Counted from the stretch's first letter, positions 1 through 7,143 are shown. The stretch: DNA of 14,366 nt from JBFFSQ01 sp041572275 (GCA_041572275.1 JBFFSQ010000061.1:1-14366), one strand, 5' to 3'. Notes: generated from the sequence alone by a model not told the origin. Numbers and translations are program-made.

Positions 1-849
1 GGCACGGGTCAGGTGTTCAATGCTCATTTTTAGGATGTCGAGTTTCTCTGCCGCTGATGGCAGGTCATCATCATTGATGCGACGCTGGGGTTTGAACAGC
101 TCGGGTAAATGCGCATAGTTGAAAATCGAAATTCGATCCGGGTCGATGTCGATGAGCTTGTCCAGGGTGTTTTCAAAACTGGTAACGGTCTGGAAGGGCA
201 GGCCATAGATCAGGTCGACGCTGATGGATTTGAAGCCGGTATCGCGAGCGGTATTCAATGCGGTCAGTGTGATGTCCTCACCCTGGATGCGATTAACCGC
301 TTTCTGCACTACTGGATTGAAATCCTGAACACCCAGGCTCATTCGATTGAAGCCGATTTCACGCAACAGTTTGATGCTGTCTGCGGTGACTTCACGGGGG
401 TCAATCTCAATGGAGTATTCACCCTGGTCATCATCATGCAGGTTAAAGTGCTGCCGGGTCACATCCATGAGTGTACGCATCTGCTCATGGCTGATGAAGG
501 TGGGCGTACCGCCACCCCAGTGCAGCTGGTTAACTTTGCGGTCCCTGTCAAACAGTTTGGCCTGCATTTCAATTTCTTTATGCACCCGCTGTAAGTAGGG
601 TTCGGCTTTGCTGCGATCTTTAGTGATGACTTTGTTGCATGCGCAGTAATAACAGATGGTGTCACAGAAGGGCAGATGGAAATACAAAGACAGGTCTCTG
701 CCGCTCTGGTTGGACAGGGCGGCATTACGTTCGTAATCGGCCAGTGTGTAATCCTCGGTAAACTGAACCGCGGTTGGATAAGAGGTATAACGAGGACCGG
801 CACGGTCGTAGCGTTTAATGAGATCGAGATCGAAGCTAATGTCTGACAT
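1..849 (-). CDS. hemN: Oxygen-independent coproporphyrinogen III oxidase (radical SAM), 3' end cut by window edge
   Basis: The reverse-strand reading from ATG at 849-847 is open to base 1 and gives the first 283 residues; the family is usually about 450-460 aa, so the C-terminus lies outside. The enzyme oxidatively decarboxylates coproporphyrinogen III to protoporphyrinogen IX without O2, in cytoplasmic haem synthesis. Seen: an N-terminal YTSYPTA segment (residues 21-27) typical of HemN, and the radical-SAM cluster CX3CX2CXC at C62, C66, C69 and C71, at the same numbering as I recall for E. coli HemN. Y56 just before it and the SAM-binding GGGTP (112-116) are also present. It follows bioF on the same strand after 68 nt, and a palindrome in that gap may control it. 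No clear Shine-Dalgarno sequence precedes the ATG. I found no convincing FNR-type TTGAT-N4-ATCAA box, although anaerobic control is common for this gene. Confidence 0.95.
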   Translation of the reverse strand, partial: MSDISFDLDLIKRYDRAGPRYTSYPTAVQFTEDYTLADYERNAALSNQSGRDLSLYFHLPFCDTICYYCACNKVITKDRSKAEPYLQRVHKEIEMQAKLFDRDRKVNQLHWGGGTPTFISHEQMRTLMDVTRQHFNLHDDDQGEYSIEIDPREVTADSIKLLREIGFNRMSLGVQDFNPVVQKAVNRIQGEDITLTALNTARDTGFKSISVDLIYGLPFQTVTSFENTLDKLIDIDPDRISIFNYAHLPELFKPQRRINDDDLPSAAEKLDILKMSIEHLTRA

Positions 850-888
850 GTTTGACTACTGTGTTGAGAATCACCCTTATATTACATG

Positions 889-908
889 AATTCGTTGTGC
901 GACGAATT
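889..908. repeat. 20-bp inverted repeat between bioF and hemN
   Basis: The arms AATTCGT (889-895) and ACGAATT (902-908) are perfect complements around a 6-nt spacer. No T-run follows on the hemN-sense strand, so it does not look like an intrinsic terminator. It lies 10 nt beyond the bioF stop codon and about 40 nt before the hemN start. An operator or an intercistronic RNA hairpin are both possible. Confidence 0.55.
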
Positions 909-917
909 GTACCTATG

Positions 918-2066
918 TCAAATGATGGTCTCAAAAACCTGCAATAGCTGGTTAATTTGTCGCGATGTGTGCGCGGCGCTCAGGGTGACGCGCAGGCGTG
1001 CGGTACCGTCCGGAACGGTAGGTGGGCGAATGGCGGTAATTAGAATGCCATGATCCAGTAAGGCCTGGCTCATGGCCACGGCCTTGTGGCTGTCGCCAAT
1101 CAGGATGGGCTGGATTGGTGTGTTCGAGGCTATTAATTGCAGGCCCAGTTGTTCGGCTCCTTGACGGAATTGTGCGATCAACTGTTGCAGCTGTTGTCTG
1201 CGTTCATTAGCTTCACGTACCAGCTTGAGGCTGGCACGGGTCGCTTCGGCGATGGCCGGTGGCATGGCCGTAGTATAGATATAGGTACGGGCTTTCTGGA
1301 TCAGGTATTCGATGAGATCGTCTGATCCGGCCACAAAGGCGCCCGCGGTGCCGAATGCTTTGCCGAGTGTGCCCATGAGGATGGGCACCTGTTGAGGATT
1401 CAGGTCAAAATGTTCGACACAACCACGACCCTGGTCCCCCAGTACACCCAGGCCATGGGCGTCGTCCAGCATGAACCAGGCGTCATGTCGCTGGCAGCTG
1501 CTTGCCAGTTCTTTGGCGGGTGCAAGATCACCATCCATACTGAAGACACCGTCACTCATGACCAGTTTTTCACCCTCGTTCCGGGACGCCAGTTTGTTGT
1601 CAAGGTCCTCGTGATCCAGGTGTTGGTAGCGCTGTAAACGTGCGCCGCTGAGCAGGCCGGCGTCCAGTAGAGAGGCATGATTGAGACGGTCTTCGAAGAT
1701 GGCGTCGCCACGACCACAAAGGGCCTGGGCTACACCCAGATTAGCCATGTAACCGGTGGAGAACAGCAGACTGCGTGGATAGCCGGTGAATTCGGCGAGC
1801 TCTTCTTCCAGGGCATGGTGGGCCGTGCTATGGCCGTTAACCAGATGGGCGGCGCCACTGCCAACGCCATAGTGTTCGGCGCCTTTAATCAGGGCTTCGC
1901 GTACTGCAGGGTGGTTGGCCAGACCCAGGTAATCATTGCTGCAGAAACTGAGCAGGGATCGGCCATCGACCATCATTTCCGGGCCCTGGGCCGAGGCAAT
2001 AATGCGTCGTTGCCGGTAGAGACCGTCCTGTTTGCGTTGTGTCAGTTCCGCTGACAGGTCTTTCAC
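918..2066 (-). CDS. bioF: 8-amino-7-oxononanoate synthase (KAPA synthase)
   Basis: This PLP enzyme of the alpha-oxoamine synthase family condenses pimeloyl-ACP (or -CoA) with L-alanine to give 8-amino-7-oxononanoate, the first step of biotin ring assembly. The 382-aa length is normal. Seen: N-terminal FCSNDYLGLANHP (residues 41-53); the DRLNHAS segment with H130, which stacks on PLP in this family; the LDDAHGLGVLG motif with D202 and H204; and the PLP-lysine motif MGTLGKAFGTAGA with K236, the residue number I recall for E. coli BioF. Translation starts at GTG (2066-2064), whose bases overlap the bioB stop as GTGA. There is no evident ribosome-binding site, so translational coupling to bioB is likely. 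Downstream comes hemN rather than bioH, bioC or bioD. Confidence 0.97.
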   Translation of the reverse strand: MKDLSAELTQRKQDGLYRQRRIIASAQGPEMMVDGRSLLSFCSNDYLGLANHPAVREALIKGAEHYGVGSGAAHLVNGHSTAHHALEEELAEFTGYPRSLLFSTGYMANLGVAQALCGRGDAIFEDRLNHASLLDAGLLSGARLQRYQHLDHEDLDNKLASRNEGEKLVMSDGVFSMDGDLAPAKELASSCQRHDAWFMLDDAHGLGVLGDQGRGCVEHFDLNPQQVPILMGTLGKAFGTAGAFVAGSDDLIEYLIQKARTYIYTTAMPPAIAEATRASLKLVREANERRQQLQQLIAQFRQGAEQLGLQLIASNTPIQPILIGDSHKAVAMSQALLDHGILITAIRPPTVPDGTARLRVTLSAAHTSRQINQLLQVFETII

Positions 2067-3079
2067 GATGAGGCGCAGGCTTTGGCCTTGAATGCGGGTT
2101 TGTCTTCAATGGCTGAAGGCTGGATACCGAGTCTAGCAAACAGGGCCATATCGTCATTGGTTTCGCAGTTCTCGGTGGTGAGCAGTTTGTCACCGTAGAA
2201 AATCGAATTAGCGCCGGCGAAGAAGCACAGGGCCTGCATTTCATCGCTCATTTCATGGCGACCGGCGGACAGGCGAACCTGCGATTTCGGCATGATGATG
2301 CGGGCTACAGCCACGGATTTAACGAATTCAATGGCATCAATTTTATCGGCGCCATACAGGGGCGTGCCTTCGATTTGTACCAGCATGTTGATCGGTACGC
2401 TCTGGGGATGTTCGGGCATGTTCGCGAGTTGTTGCAGCATGGAGGCGCGGTCAGTCGCTGTCTCACCCATACCTAAAATGCCGCCACTGCAGACATTAAT
2501 GCCCTGGTCACGTACATGGTTCAGGGTGTCGAGACGATCCTGGAAGGTGCGAGTGGTAATGACATTGCCATAGAATTCGGGCGATGTATCGAGATTGTGG
2601 TTGTAATAATCAAGACCGGCTTCTTTCAAGGCACGGCTTTGTTTTTCGGTCAGCATACCCAGGGTGATACAGGTTTCCATGCCCAGGCCTTTTACCGCTT
2701 TCACCATGTCGATGACTTTTTCCAGGTTTTTGTCTGTGGGGTTACGCCAGGCGGCGCCCATGCAGAAACGGGTGGAGCCATTAGAACGGGCAATTTTGGC
2801 TTTTTCGATGACTTCTTCCACCGGTAACAGGCGCTCACGTTCCAGATCTGTATTATGCTTGGCGCTTTGTGAGCAGTAGCCACAATCTTCGGCACAGGCT
2901 CCGGTTTTAATGCTCAATAATGAGCTGATCTGTACTTCATTGGGGTTATGGTTATCCCGATGTATGCTATGAGCTTTGAATAACAGATCATTGAATGGCA
3001 ACTTGAACAGGTCAGTGATTTCGTCGATTGACCAGTCATGGCGTAGGGCGTGTGAAGTCATGGAATAAAAATCTTGCAT
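2063..3079 (-). CDS. bioB: Biotin synthase (radical SAM)
   Basis: Biotin synthase inserts sulfur into dethiobiotin, the last step of biotin synthesis, using a [4Fe-4S]/SAM site and a sacrificial [2Fe-2S] cluster. Seen: CX3CX2C at C62, C66 and C69 within SIKTGACAEDCGYCSQ. The expected [2Fe-2S] ligands C106, C137, C197 and R269 all fall at a constant offset of 9 from E. coli numbering. At 338 aa it is a complete family member. The start is uncertain. ATG at 3079 gives a six-residue leader, MQDFYS, while ATG at 3061 (MTSHALRHDW) matches the usual family N-terminus better. Neither has a good Shine-Dalgarno sequence. It is first gene of the bioBF unit and divergent from comF. I saw no BirA-type operator in the short divergent gap. 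Confidence 0.97.
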   Translation of the reverse strand: MQDFYSMTSHALRHDWSIDEITDLFKLPFNDLLFKAHSIHRDNHNPNEVQISSLLSIKTGACAEDCGYCSQSAKHNTDLERERLLPVEEVIEKAKIARSNGSTRFCMGAAWRNPTDKNLEKVIDMVKAVKGLGMETCITLGMLTEKQSRALKEAGLDYYNHNLDTSPEFYGNVITTRTFQDRLDTLNHVRDQGINVCSGGILGMGETATDRASMLQQLANMPEHPQSVPINMLVQIEGTPLYGADKIDAIEFVKSVAVARIIMPKSQVRLSAGRHEMSDEMQALCFFAGANSIFYGDKLLTTENCETNDDMALFARLGIQPSAIEDKPAFKAKACASS

Positions 3080-3139
3080 ATGGATTAGAACAGGGGGTAA
3101 TAATACAGGCTTTCGAGGATGTCGGACAGGGAATGCATC

Positions 3140-3835
3140 ATGTTTCAGGGAATTCTTCAGTATATCTATCCCAGTAGCTGTGTGTTGTGCGCAGCAGCGA
3201 CGAATCAGCAGGCAATCTGCCCCGATTGCAGTGCTGAACTAGTATTAAATATCAGGGCCTGTAGCCGCTGTGCACTGCCTGTTTCCATTCAACAACCAGA
3301 TGCCTTGTGTGGCGATTGTCTTCAGCAGTCACCGGCCAATGACCGAGCCTGGAGTCCATTTCTCTATGCCCAGCCCCTTGAATGGATGATTCAGCAGCTC
3401 AAGTTCAGTTCAAGATTATCCTTTGCCACGACCCTGGCGCAATTGGCGATTCCTTACCTGCCTCAGATTAAACACAAGCCTGATTGTATTATACCGGTGC
3501 CTCTACATCCTAAACGACTTCGCTCACGTGGTTTTAATCAGGCCCTGGCCCTGGCACTACCGATTGCCAGAGCGTTGCAGGTGCCGGTTGATACACATAG
3601 TTGTCGTCGTCTAATACACACCTCAGCACAATCGGGGCTGGATGCCAAGCAGCGCCGAAAGAATATCAGGCATGCATTTGCTTTTGATAATGCCAGGGCT
3701 TACGAGTATGTGGTGTTATTTGATGATGTTATTACCACCGGCTCGACGATGACCGAATTGGCTAAGTTGTTAAAACGAGAGGGAGTGCAACGGGTTGATG
3801 TCTGGAGTCTGGCACGGGCTGAAAAATTTGCATAG
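3140..3835 (+). CDS. comF: ComF/GntX-family phosphoribosyltransferase-fold protein
   Basis: This 231-aa cytoplasmic protein begins MFQGILQYIYPSSCVLC. The ATG at 3140 was chosen because AGGGA (3128-3132) lies 7 nt upstream; an in-frame ATG at 3119 would add seven residues but has GAGG directly against it. Seen: an N-terminal metal-ribbon region with four CxxC pairs (C14/C17, C27/C30, C41/C44, C57/C60); RSRGFNQA (128-135); the family segment from QSGLDAKQRRKN to HAF (about 164-180); and the PRPP-type loop LFDDVITTGSTM (193-204) with D195 and D196. Members are linked to natural transformation (ComFC, in ssDNA uptake) or, as GntX/YhgH, to use of DNA or gluconate. The biochemical reaction is not established. 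The position divergent from bioB is a common gammaproteobacterial arrangement. Confidence 0.9.
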   Translation: MFQGILQYIYPSSCVLCAAATNQQAICPDCSAELVLNIRACSRCALPVSIQQPDALCGDCLQQSPANDRAWSPFLYAQPLEWMIQQLKFSSRLSFATTLAQLAIPYLPQIKHKPDCIIPVPLHPKRLRSRGFNQALALALPIARALQVPVDTHSCRRLIHTSAQSGLDAKQRRKNIRHAFAFDNARAYEYVVLFDDVITTGSTMTELAKLLKREGVQRVDVWSLARAEKFA

Positions 3836-3917
3836 GGTGATATATACAGTTGGTAGTGAAAAATCAATGAGAAATTTTCCTGATCACAGTGCTTTTTTAC
3901 AATCTGCTGCTATTCTT

Positions 3918-3933
3918 AAATACATGTGTATTT
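3918..3933. repeat. 16-bp inverted repeat upstream of the chemoreceptor gene
   Basis: The arms AAATACA (3918-3924) and TGTATTT (3927-3933) are perfect complements with a 2-nt centre. It is palindromic enough to be the operator of a dimeric regulator. It lies about 50 bp before the MCP start and immediately beside a second inverted repeat. A weak -35-like TTTACA (3896-3901) lies upstream, so the site could overlap a promoter, but I cannot place a convincing -10. Confidence 0.5.
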
Positions 3934-3953
3934 CTAATTGGGGAATCAATTAG
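3934..3953. repeat. 20-bp inverted repeat abutting the previous one, before the chemoreceptor gene
   Basis: The arms CTAATTG (3934-3940) and CAATTAG (3947-3953) are perfect complements around the 6-nt spacer GGGAAT. The repeat begins at the very next base after the preceding palindrome and ends 30 nt before the GTG start. In RNA it would make a 7-bp hairpin in the 5' leader. No T-run follows, so it is not a typical terminator. Confidence 0.5.
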
Positions 3954-3983
3954 ACAGGCTGGTTAATGGCTAAGAATTAGCGG

Positions 3984-5615
3984 GTGGCGATTGAGATGCA
4001 TAAGTTTTTTCAAACTTCATTGCGAAGAAAACAACAGATTCTAGTATTGGTACTGACGGTTGCTGTGTTAATGGTGAGTGTGGTTCTTACGCTGAATTTA
4101 CAAAAAATAGAGCATTCGTCAAATGATCTCAGGATCAGGGCGATACCCGTACTGGTTAAGTCTGAAGAATTAAAGCTGGCGATTGTTCAGGTTCAGCAAT
4201 GGCTAACAGATATTAGTGCAACACGGGCAATGGATGGGCTGAATGATGGCTTCGATGAGGCAGAGAAGAATGCACAACAGGTTTATACATTGCTGGATGA
4301 GCTGAGGGTGCTGGACAGTAAAAATCAGAGTGGTTATGCCAATATGCTGCCCGCATTCAAGGCTTATTATGAGGTGGGTAAACGAATGGCGCAGGCGTAT
4401 ATCGATGAAGGGCCTGAAGCAGGTAATCGTACTATGGCTGAGTTTGATGAAGTGGCCGGAACAATAACCACAATGGTCGGTGAAATACTGGACACAAACA
4501 AGGCCCGTACCGCTGCATTATTGACGCATCAGAATAAAATGAATCATACATCGGTAAATATGATTTATATAAGTGCGGCTATTGTCCTGACTTGTATATT
4601 TGTTTTCTATTTTATTATGTCACGAGCACTGTCTGATTTACCTGTAATTGTTGCACAGCTTAAACAAATTGCCGAAGGGGATTTGAGTGATGTTGAGCCA
4701 TTGCATCGTCATGATGAGATTGGTGATTTATCAGCATCAATGCAGGTGACACGTCAGAGCTTGTTGGAGATGACGTCAAAAATTAACGCCACCACTTCGC
4801 AATTAGCCACTGCTGCTGAAGAATTGTCGATTATTACCTCAGAAACAAATAAAAGTTTGCAACAACAAAGAATAGAAACAGACCAGGTCGCCACGGCAAT
4901 GAATGAAATGACGGCTACTGTGCATGAGGTGTCATCGAACATTAATCACACAGCTGATGCTTCCAGGCAGGCAAGTATAGAAGCATCATCCGGTCAGAAG
5001 GTAGTTAATGAGGCAATGAGTCATATACAACAGCTAGCCAGTCAGATTGAGGGTGCAGCGGAAACGATTCATAAGCTTGAGCAGAGCAGTCAAAATATCA
5101 CCAGTGTGGTGGATGTCATTAAGGGGATTGCAGAACAGACGAATTTACTGGCATTAAATGCAGCAATTGAAGCGGCGCGTGCGGGGGAACAGGGACGCGG
5201 TTTTGCGGTCGTGGCCGATGAAGTGCGTACCTTAGCAAGTCGCACGCAGCAATCTACTGAAGAAATCAATCAGATGGTTGATGAGCTCTTAAATGGTGCT
5301 CGGGAAGCGGTTGAGGTAATGACGCAAAGTCGTGACCATACCAGGACGGTAGTTGAGCAAGCATCACAGGCAAATGATTCGCTGAATACTATCGCTGATG
5401 CGGTCAATAGCATACATGATATGAGTGCACAGATTGCCAGTGCTTCAGAAGAACAAACGTCAGTTTCTGAAGAAATCAACAAAAATATCGTAACCACCAG
5501 TAATATGACCGACCAGGCGGCTGAAGGTGCGAAACAGATTGCAGCGGCAAGTGAGGAATTGGCGTCTTTGGCTGCAGAACTCGATCAGATGACGCATCGT
5601 TTTAGGGCAATGTAG
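3984..5615 (+). CDS. Methyl-accepting chemotaxis protein (transmembrane receptor)
   Basis: A 543-aa chemoreceptor that would signal through CheW/CheA to flagella or pili. Domains seen: a basic N-terminus; TM1 about 18-38; a helical periplasmic ligand region about 40-190, of four-helix-bundle type; TM2 about 192-213; HAMP about 214-268; then a long coiled-coil signalling domain. The hairpin tip is GIAEQTNLLALNAAIEAARAGEQGRGFAVVADEVRTLA, split here as GIAEQTNLLALNAAIEAARA (381-400) and GEQGRGFAVVADEVRTLA (401-418). Glu/Gln-Glu/Gln pairs suitable for methylation occur along the flanking helices (for example ASEEQTSVSEE, 487-497). There is no C-terminal NWETF-type CheR tether, so adaptation probably relies on other receptors or direct CheR binding. 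The longest frame starts at GTG 3984; ATG at 3996 (MHKFFQ) is an equally plausible start. The ligand is unknown. Confidence 0.95.
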   Translation: MAIEMHKFFQTSLRRKQQILVLVLTVAVLMVSVVLTLNLQKIEHSSNDLRIRAIPVLVKSEELKLAIVQVQQWLTDISATRAMDGLNDGFDEAEKNAQQVYTLLDELRVLDSKNQSGYANMLPAFKAYYEVGKRMAQAYIDEGPEAGNRTMAEFDEVAGTITTMVGEILDTNKARTAALLTHQNKMNHTSVNMIYISAAIVLTCIFVFYFIMSRALSDLPVIVAQLKQIAEGDLSDVEPLHRHDEIGDLSASMQVTRQSLLEMTSKINATTSQLATAAEELSIITSETNKSLQQQRIETDQVATAMNEMTATVHEVSSNINHTADASRQASIEASSGQKVVNEAMSHIQQLASQIEGAAETIHKLEQSSQNITSVVDVIKGIAEQTNLLALNAAIEAARAGEQGRGFAVVADEVRTLASRTQQSTEEINQMVDELLNGAREAVEVMTQSRDHTRTVVEQASQANDSLNTIADAVNSIHDMSAQIASASEEQTSVSEEINKNIVTTSNMTDQAAEGAKQIAAASEELASLAAELDQMTHRFRAM

Positions 5616-5633
5616 GTGGTTTGTGCTAGTCAG

Positions 5634-5654
5634 GCAGGATTTTTTTATTCCTGC
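5634..5654. terminator. Hairpin after the chemoreceptor gene, possible weak terminator
   Basis: GCAGGA (5634-5639) pairs with TCCTGC (5649-5654), and the T-rich stretch forms the loop rather than a tail. It stands 18 nt past the MCP stop, between convergent genes. The missing downstream T-run argues against a standard intrinsic terminator, so confidence is low. Confidence 0.3.
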
Positions 5655-5728
5655 TTCATCCGGCTGTAGCTTGTAAGGGAGGTTGCGCTCAGTAAAGCGG
5701 AGATAGATGATGAGAAAAAGGTCGTTGT

Positions 5729-5965
5729 CTATTCAGCCTTTTTTACTCGAATCTTGCTGCCAGCAACATCAATACCATTAAGGTTTTTCATCGCGGCCTT
5801 GGCTTCTCCAGGTTTAGGCATTTCGATAAAAGCAAAGCCTTTAGATTGTCCGGTGTTTTTATCCAGTACCAGCGTACAGGACTGTACCGCACCCTGTTTC
5901 TCAAATAATGTTTTTAAATCAGCTTCGCTAGTGGTGCGAGAAAGATTGCGTATCAGTAGTTTCAT
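5729..5965 (-). CDS. Small RNA-binding protein with a single RRM domain
   Basis: A 78-aa cytoplasmic protein made of one RNA-recognition motif, beginning MKLLIRNLSRTTSEADLKTLF. Seen: an RNP2-like LLIRNL (residues 3-8) and the RNP1 octamer KGFAFIEM (42-49), with two aromatic side chains (F44, F46) placed to stack on RNA bases. Bacterial proteins of this type occur in cyanobacteria and proteobacteria and are often cold- or stress-induced; their RNA targets are mostly unknown. I chose ATG at 5965 because it gives the compact family form. The frame stays open to an ATG at 6016, which would add 17 residues (MTSIGVYSSHHLPFDKA) unlike an RRM. Neither start has a clear Shine-Dalgarno sequence. The gene is convergent with the MCP gene, with 113 bp between their stops. 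Confidence 0.88.
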   Translation of the reverse strand: MKLLIRNLSRTTSEADLKTLFEKQGAVQSCTLVLDKNTGQSKGFAFIEMPKPGEAKAAMKNLNGIDVAGSKIRVKKAE

Positions 5966-6040
5966 GGCTTTGTCAAAAGGTAAGTGGTGTGAGGAGTATA
6001 CGCCTATTGAAGTCATTTAATGGGATTATTATGTCAGTAT

Positions 6041-6090
6041 ATGTAATGTTGGCTGATGATACTGATGTCACGGCTGATCATAATGTAATG
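6041..6090. repeat. Helically phased direct repeats upstream of the PhnD-like operon
   Basis: GGCTGATGATA (6051-6061) and GGCTGATCATA (6072-6082) match at 10 of 11 positions and start 21 bp apart, two helical turns. ATGTAATG occurs at 6041-6048 and again at 6083-6090, 42 bp apart. Such phasing is typical of tandem binding sites for a response regulator or activator. This is an inference from spacing only. Confidence 0.35.
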
Positions 6091-6256
6091 GGTGAAAATG
6101 GAAAAATTAGACGTGCGCCTAATATTTCCAGGGAGAACAATGGCAGAAATCGCAGTGCTGGATATTCGAGCTATACTTATATGTCATAGTGATAAGCGGT
6201 CTGTTATGGCTGGGTCATATTCACTTAAAAAAACAAAAAAGTCAGAAGTCATTATT

Positions 6257-6272
6257 TGTCACCGCCATGACA
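6257..6272. repeat. TGTCA-N6-TGACA inverted repeat just before the PhnD-like gene
   Basis: TGTCA (6257-6261) and TGACA (6268-6272) are perfect 5-bp arms around CCGCCA. The repeat ends 4 nt before the GGGGAAAGGAG ribosome-binding region (6277-6287). It could be an operator or a small leader hairpin affecting translation of the downstream gene. Confidence 0.35.
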
Positions 6273-6288
6273 GCCTGGGGAAAGGAGT

Positions 6289-7143
6289 TTGAAAATTAAC
6301 AAGGTACATTCATCTGTTATTTTTCTAGTGCTGATTAGTGTTGCGATGCTGTGCAGGCCAGTTTGCGCAGACAATACGCTAACCCTGGCGGTGCATCCGT
6401 ATTTATCCCATGAAGAAGTGGAAAAGAAATTCACGCCCATTGCTAAGCATCTGAGTGATGTTACCGGTATTGATATAAAAGTTAGAGTTGGCAGCAGTTA
6501 TGAAGAGCATATTCAATATACCGGTGAGGATAAGGTTGATATCGCATATATGGGGCCGGCATCTTATGTCGGCCTAATGCATAAGTTTGGTAGTAAACCC
6601 ATATTGTGCAAACTTGAAGTTAATGGACGCTCTTACTTTCAGGGAAATATTGTTGTACGTAAAGATAGTGGAATAAAAACACTGAAGGAGCTTAAAGGTA
6701 AACGTATAGCGTTTGGTAATCCAAATTCGACTATGAGCTATATTGTTCCTCACTTTATGTTACATCAGGCAGGGGTGTTTGCTAATCAGTCAGGAAAACA
6801 TGAGCATCTGCAAAGTCATAATGATGTTGCCCTGGGCGTGTTATCGGGTGATTTTGATGCCGGTGCAGTAAAGCCCGAAGTATTTAAGAAATTTGAAGAA
6901 CAGGGCTTGTACACGCTTGAGATGACACCAAAAATATCTGAGCATCTATTTGTGACGCGGTCTAATCTGCCTGTTAAGTATATTGAGAAGCTGCGTAAGG
7001 CTATGTTTGAAATGAGGTATACAAGTCAGGGTTTGGCTGCTCTGCAGAGTATTAAAAAAGGCATTACCGGCCTTGTGGCTGCAAAGAGTAGTGATTATGA
7101 AAATTTACGAAAGATTATTGTAGAAACAAATAAACTAGATTAA
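6289..7143 (+). CDS. Secreted PhnD-like substrate-binding protein, probable sensor partner of the downstream kinase
   Basis: A 284-aa periplasmic binding protein of the PhnD / phosphate-phosphonate type (PF12974-like). Seen: a signal peptide (MKINKVHSS, hydrophobic 10-21, probable cleavage after PVCA at 27); the family segments HPYLSHEEVEKKFTPIAKHL (36-55) and DIAYMGPASYVGL (84-96); ELKGKRIAFGNPNSTMSYIVP split around 134-154; and ALGVLSGDFDAGAV (181-194). In PhnD the ligand loop reads roughly STSG, whereas here it is STMS (147-150), so the ligand may differ from phosphonate. No ABC permease or ATPase gene is adjacent. Instead a membrane histidine kinase begins 6 nt after the stop, so a sensory role is likelier than transport. 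The start is TTG at 6289, with GGGG (6277-6280) well spaced and AGGAG only 1 nt away. An ATT at 6295 would fit AGGAG spacing but is a rare start. Confidence 0.85.
   Translation: MKINKVHSSVIFLVLISVAMLCRPVCADNTLTLAVHPYLSHEEVEKKFTPIAKHLSDVTGIDIKVRVGSSYEEHIQYTGEDKVDIAYMGPASYVGLMHKFGSKPILCKLEVNGRSYFQGNIVVRKDSGIKTLKELKGKRIAFGNPNSTMSYIVPHFMLHQAGVFANQSGKHEHLQSHNDVALGVLSGDFDAGAVKPEVFKKFEEQGLYTLEMTPKISEHLFVTRSNLPVKYIEKLRKAMFEMRYTSQGLAALQSIKKGITGLVAAKSSDYENLRKIIVETNKLD

Larger units (their letters stand above)
5966..6288. other. 323-bp divergent intergenic region between the RRM gene and the PhnD-like operon
   Basis: I see no convincing gene here. Two overlapping 66-codon plus-strand frames exist (5989-6189 and 6092-6292), but their translations look random. 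The region should hold promoters for both flanking genes, yet I cannot assign convincing -35/-10 pairs. It contains direct repeats at 6041-6090, an A-rich tract near 6228-6240 and an inverted repeat at 6257-6272. Confidence 0.6.

Noticed and set aside
109..594. Plus-strand 161-codon open frame at the left edge
   Set aside because: It is antisense to hemN, whose reverse-strand translation has the full radical-SAM motifs; the plus-strand product has no recognisable motif.
3080..3139. BirA operator in the bioB-comF divergent gap
   Set aside because: No TTGTAACC-N15-GGTTTACAA-like arms are visible in this short gap.
3803..3840. TGGCAC...TTGCA resembling a sigma-54 promoter
   Set aside because: The spacing between the GG and GC elements is far too long, and it lies inside the comF coding end.
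5712..5745. Bidirectional terminator AAAAAGG...CCTTTTT between the MCP and RRM genes
   Set aside because: One arm is inside the RRM coding sequence, the loop is about 15 nt and the stem is mostly A-T; too weak to list.
6139..6156. TGGCAGAAATCGCA as a possible sigma-54 promoter for the SBP-kinase operon
   Set aside because: The GG-to-GC spacing is 8 rather than 10, so it does not meet the -24/-12 rule.
5989..6292. Two overlapping 66-codon plus-strand frames ahead of the PhnD-like gene
   Set aside because: Translations show no domain or good ribosome-binding site, and the second overlaps the well-supported PhnD-like start; probably chance frames in a regulatory region.
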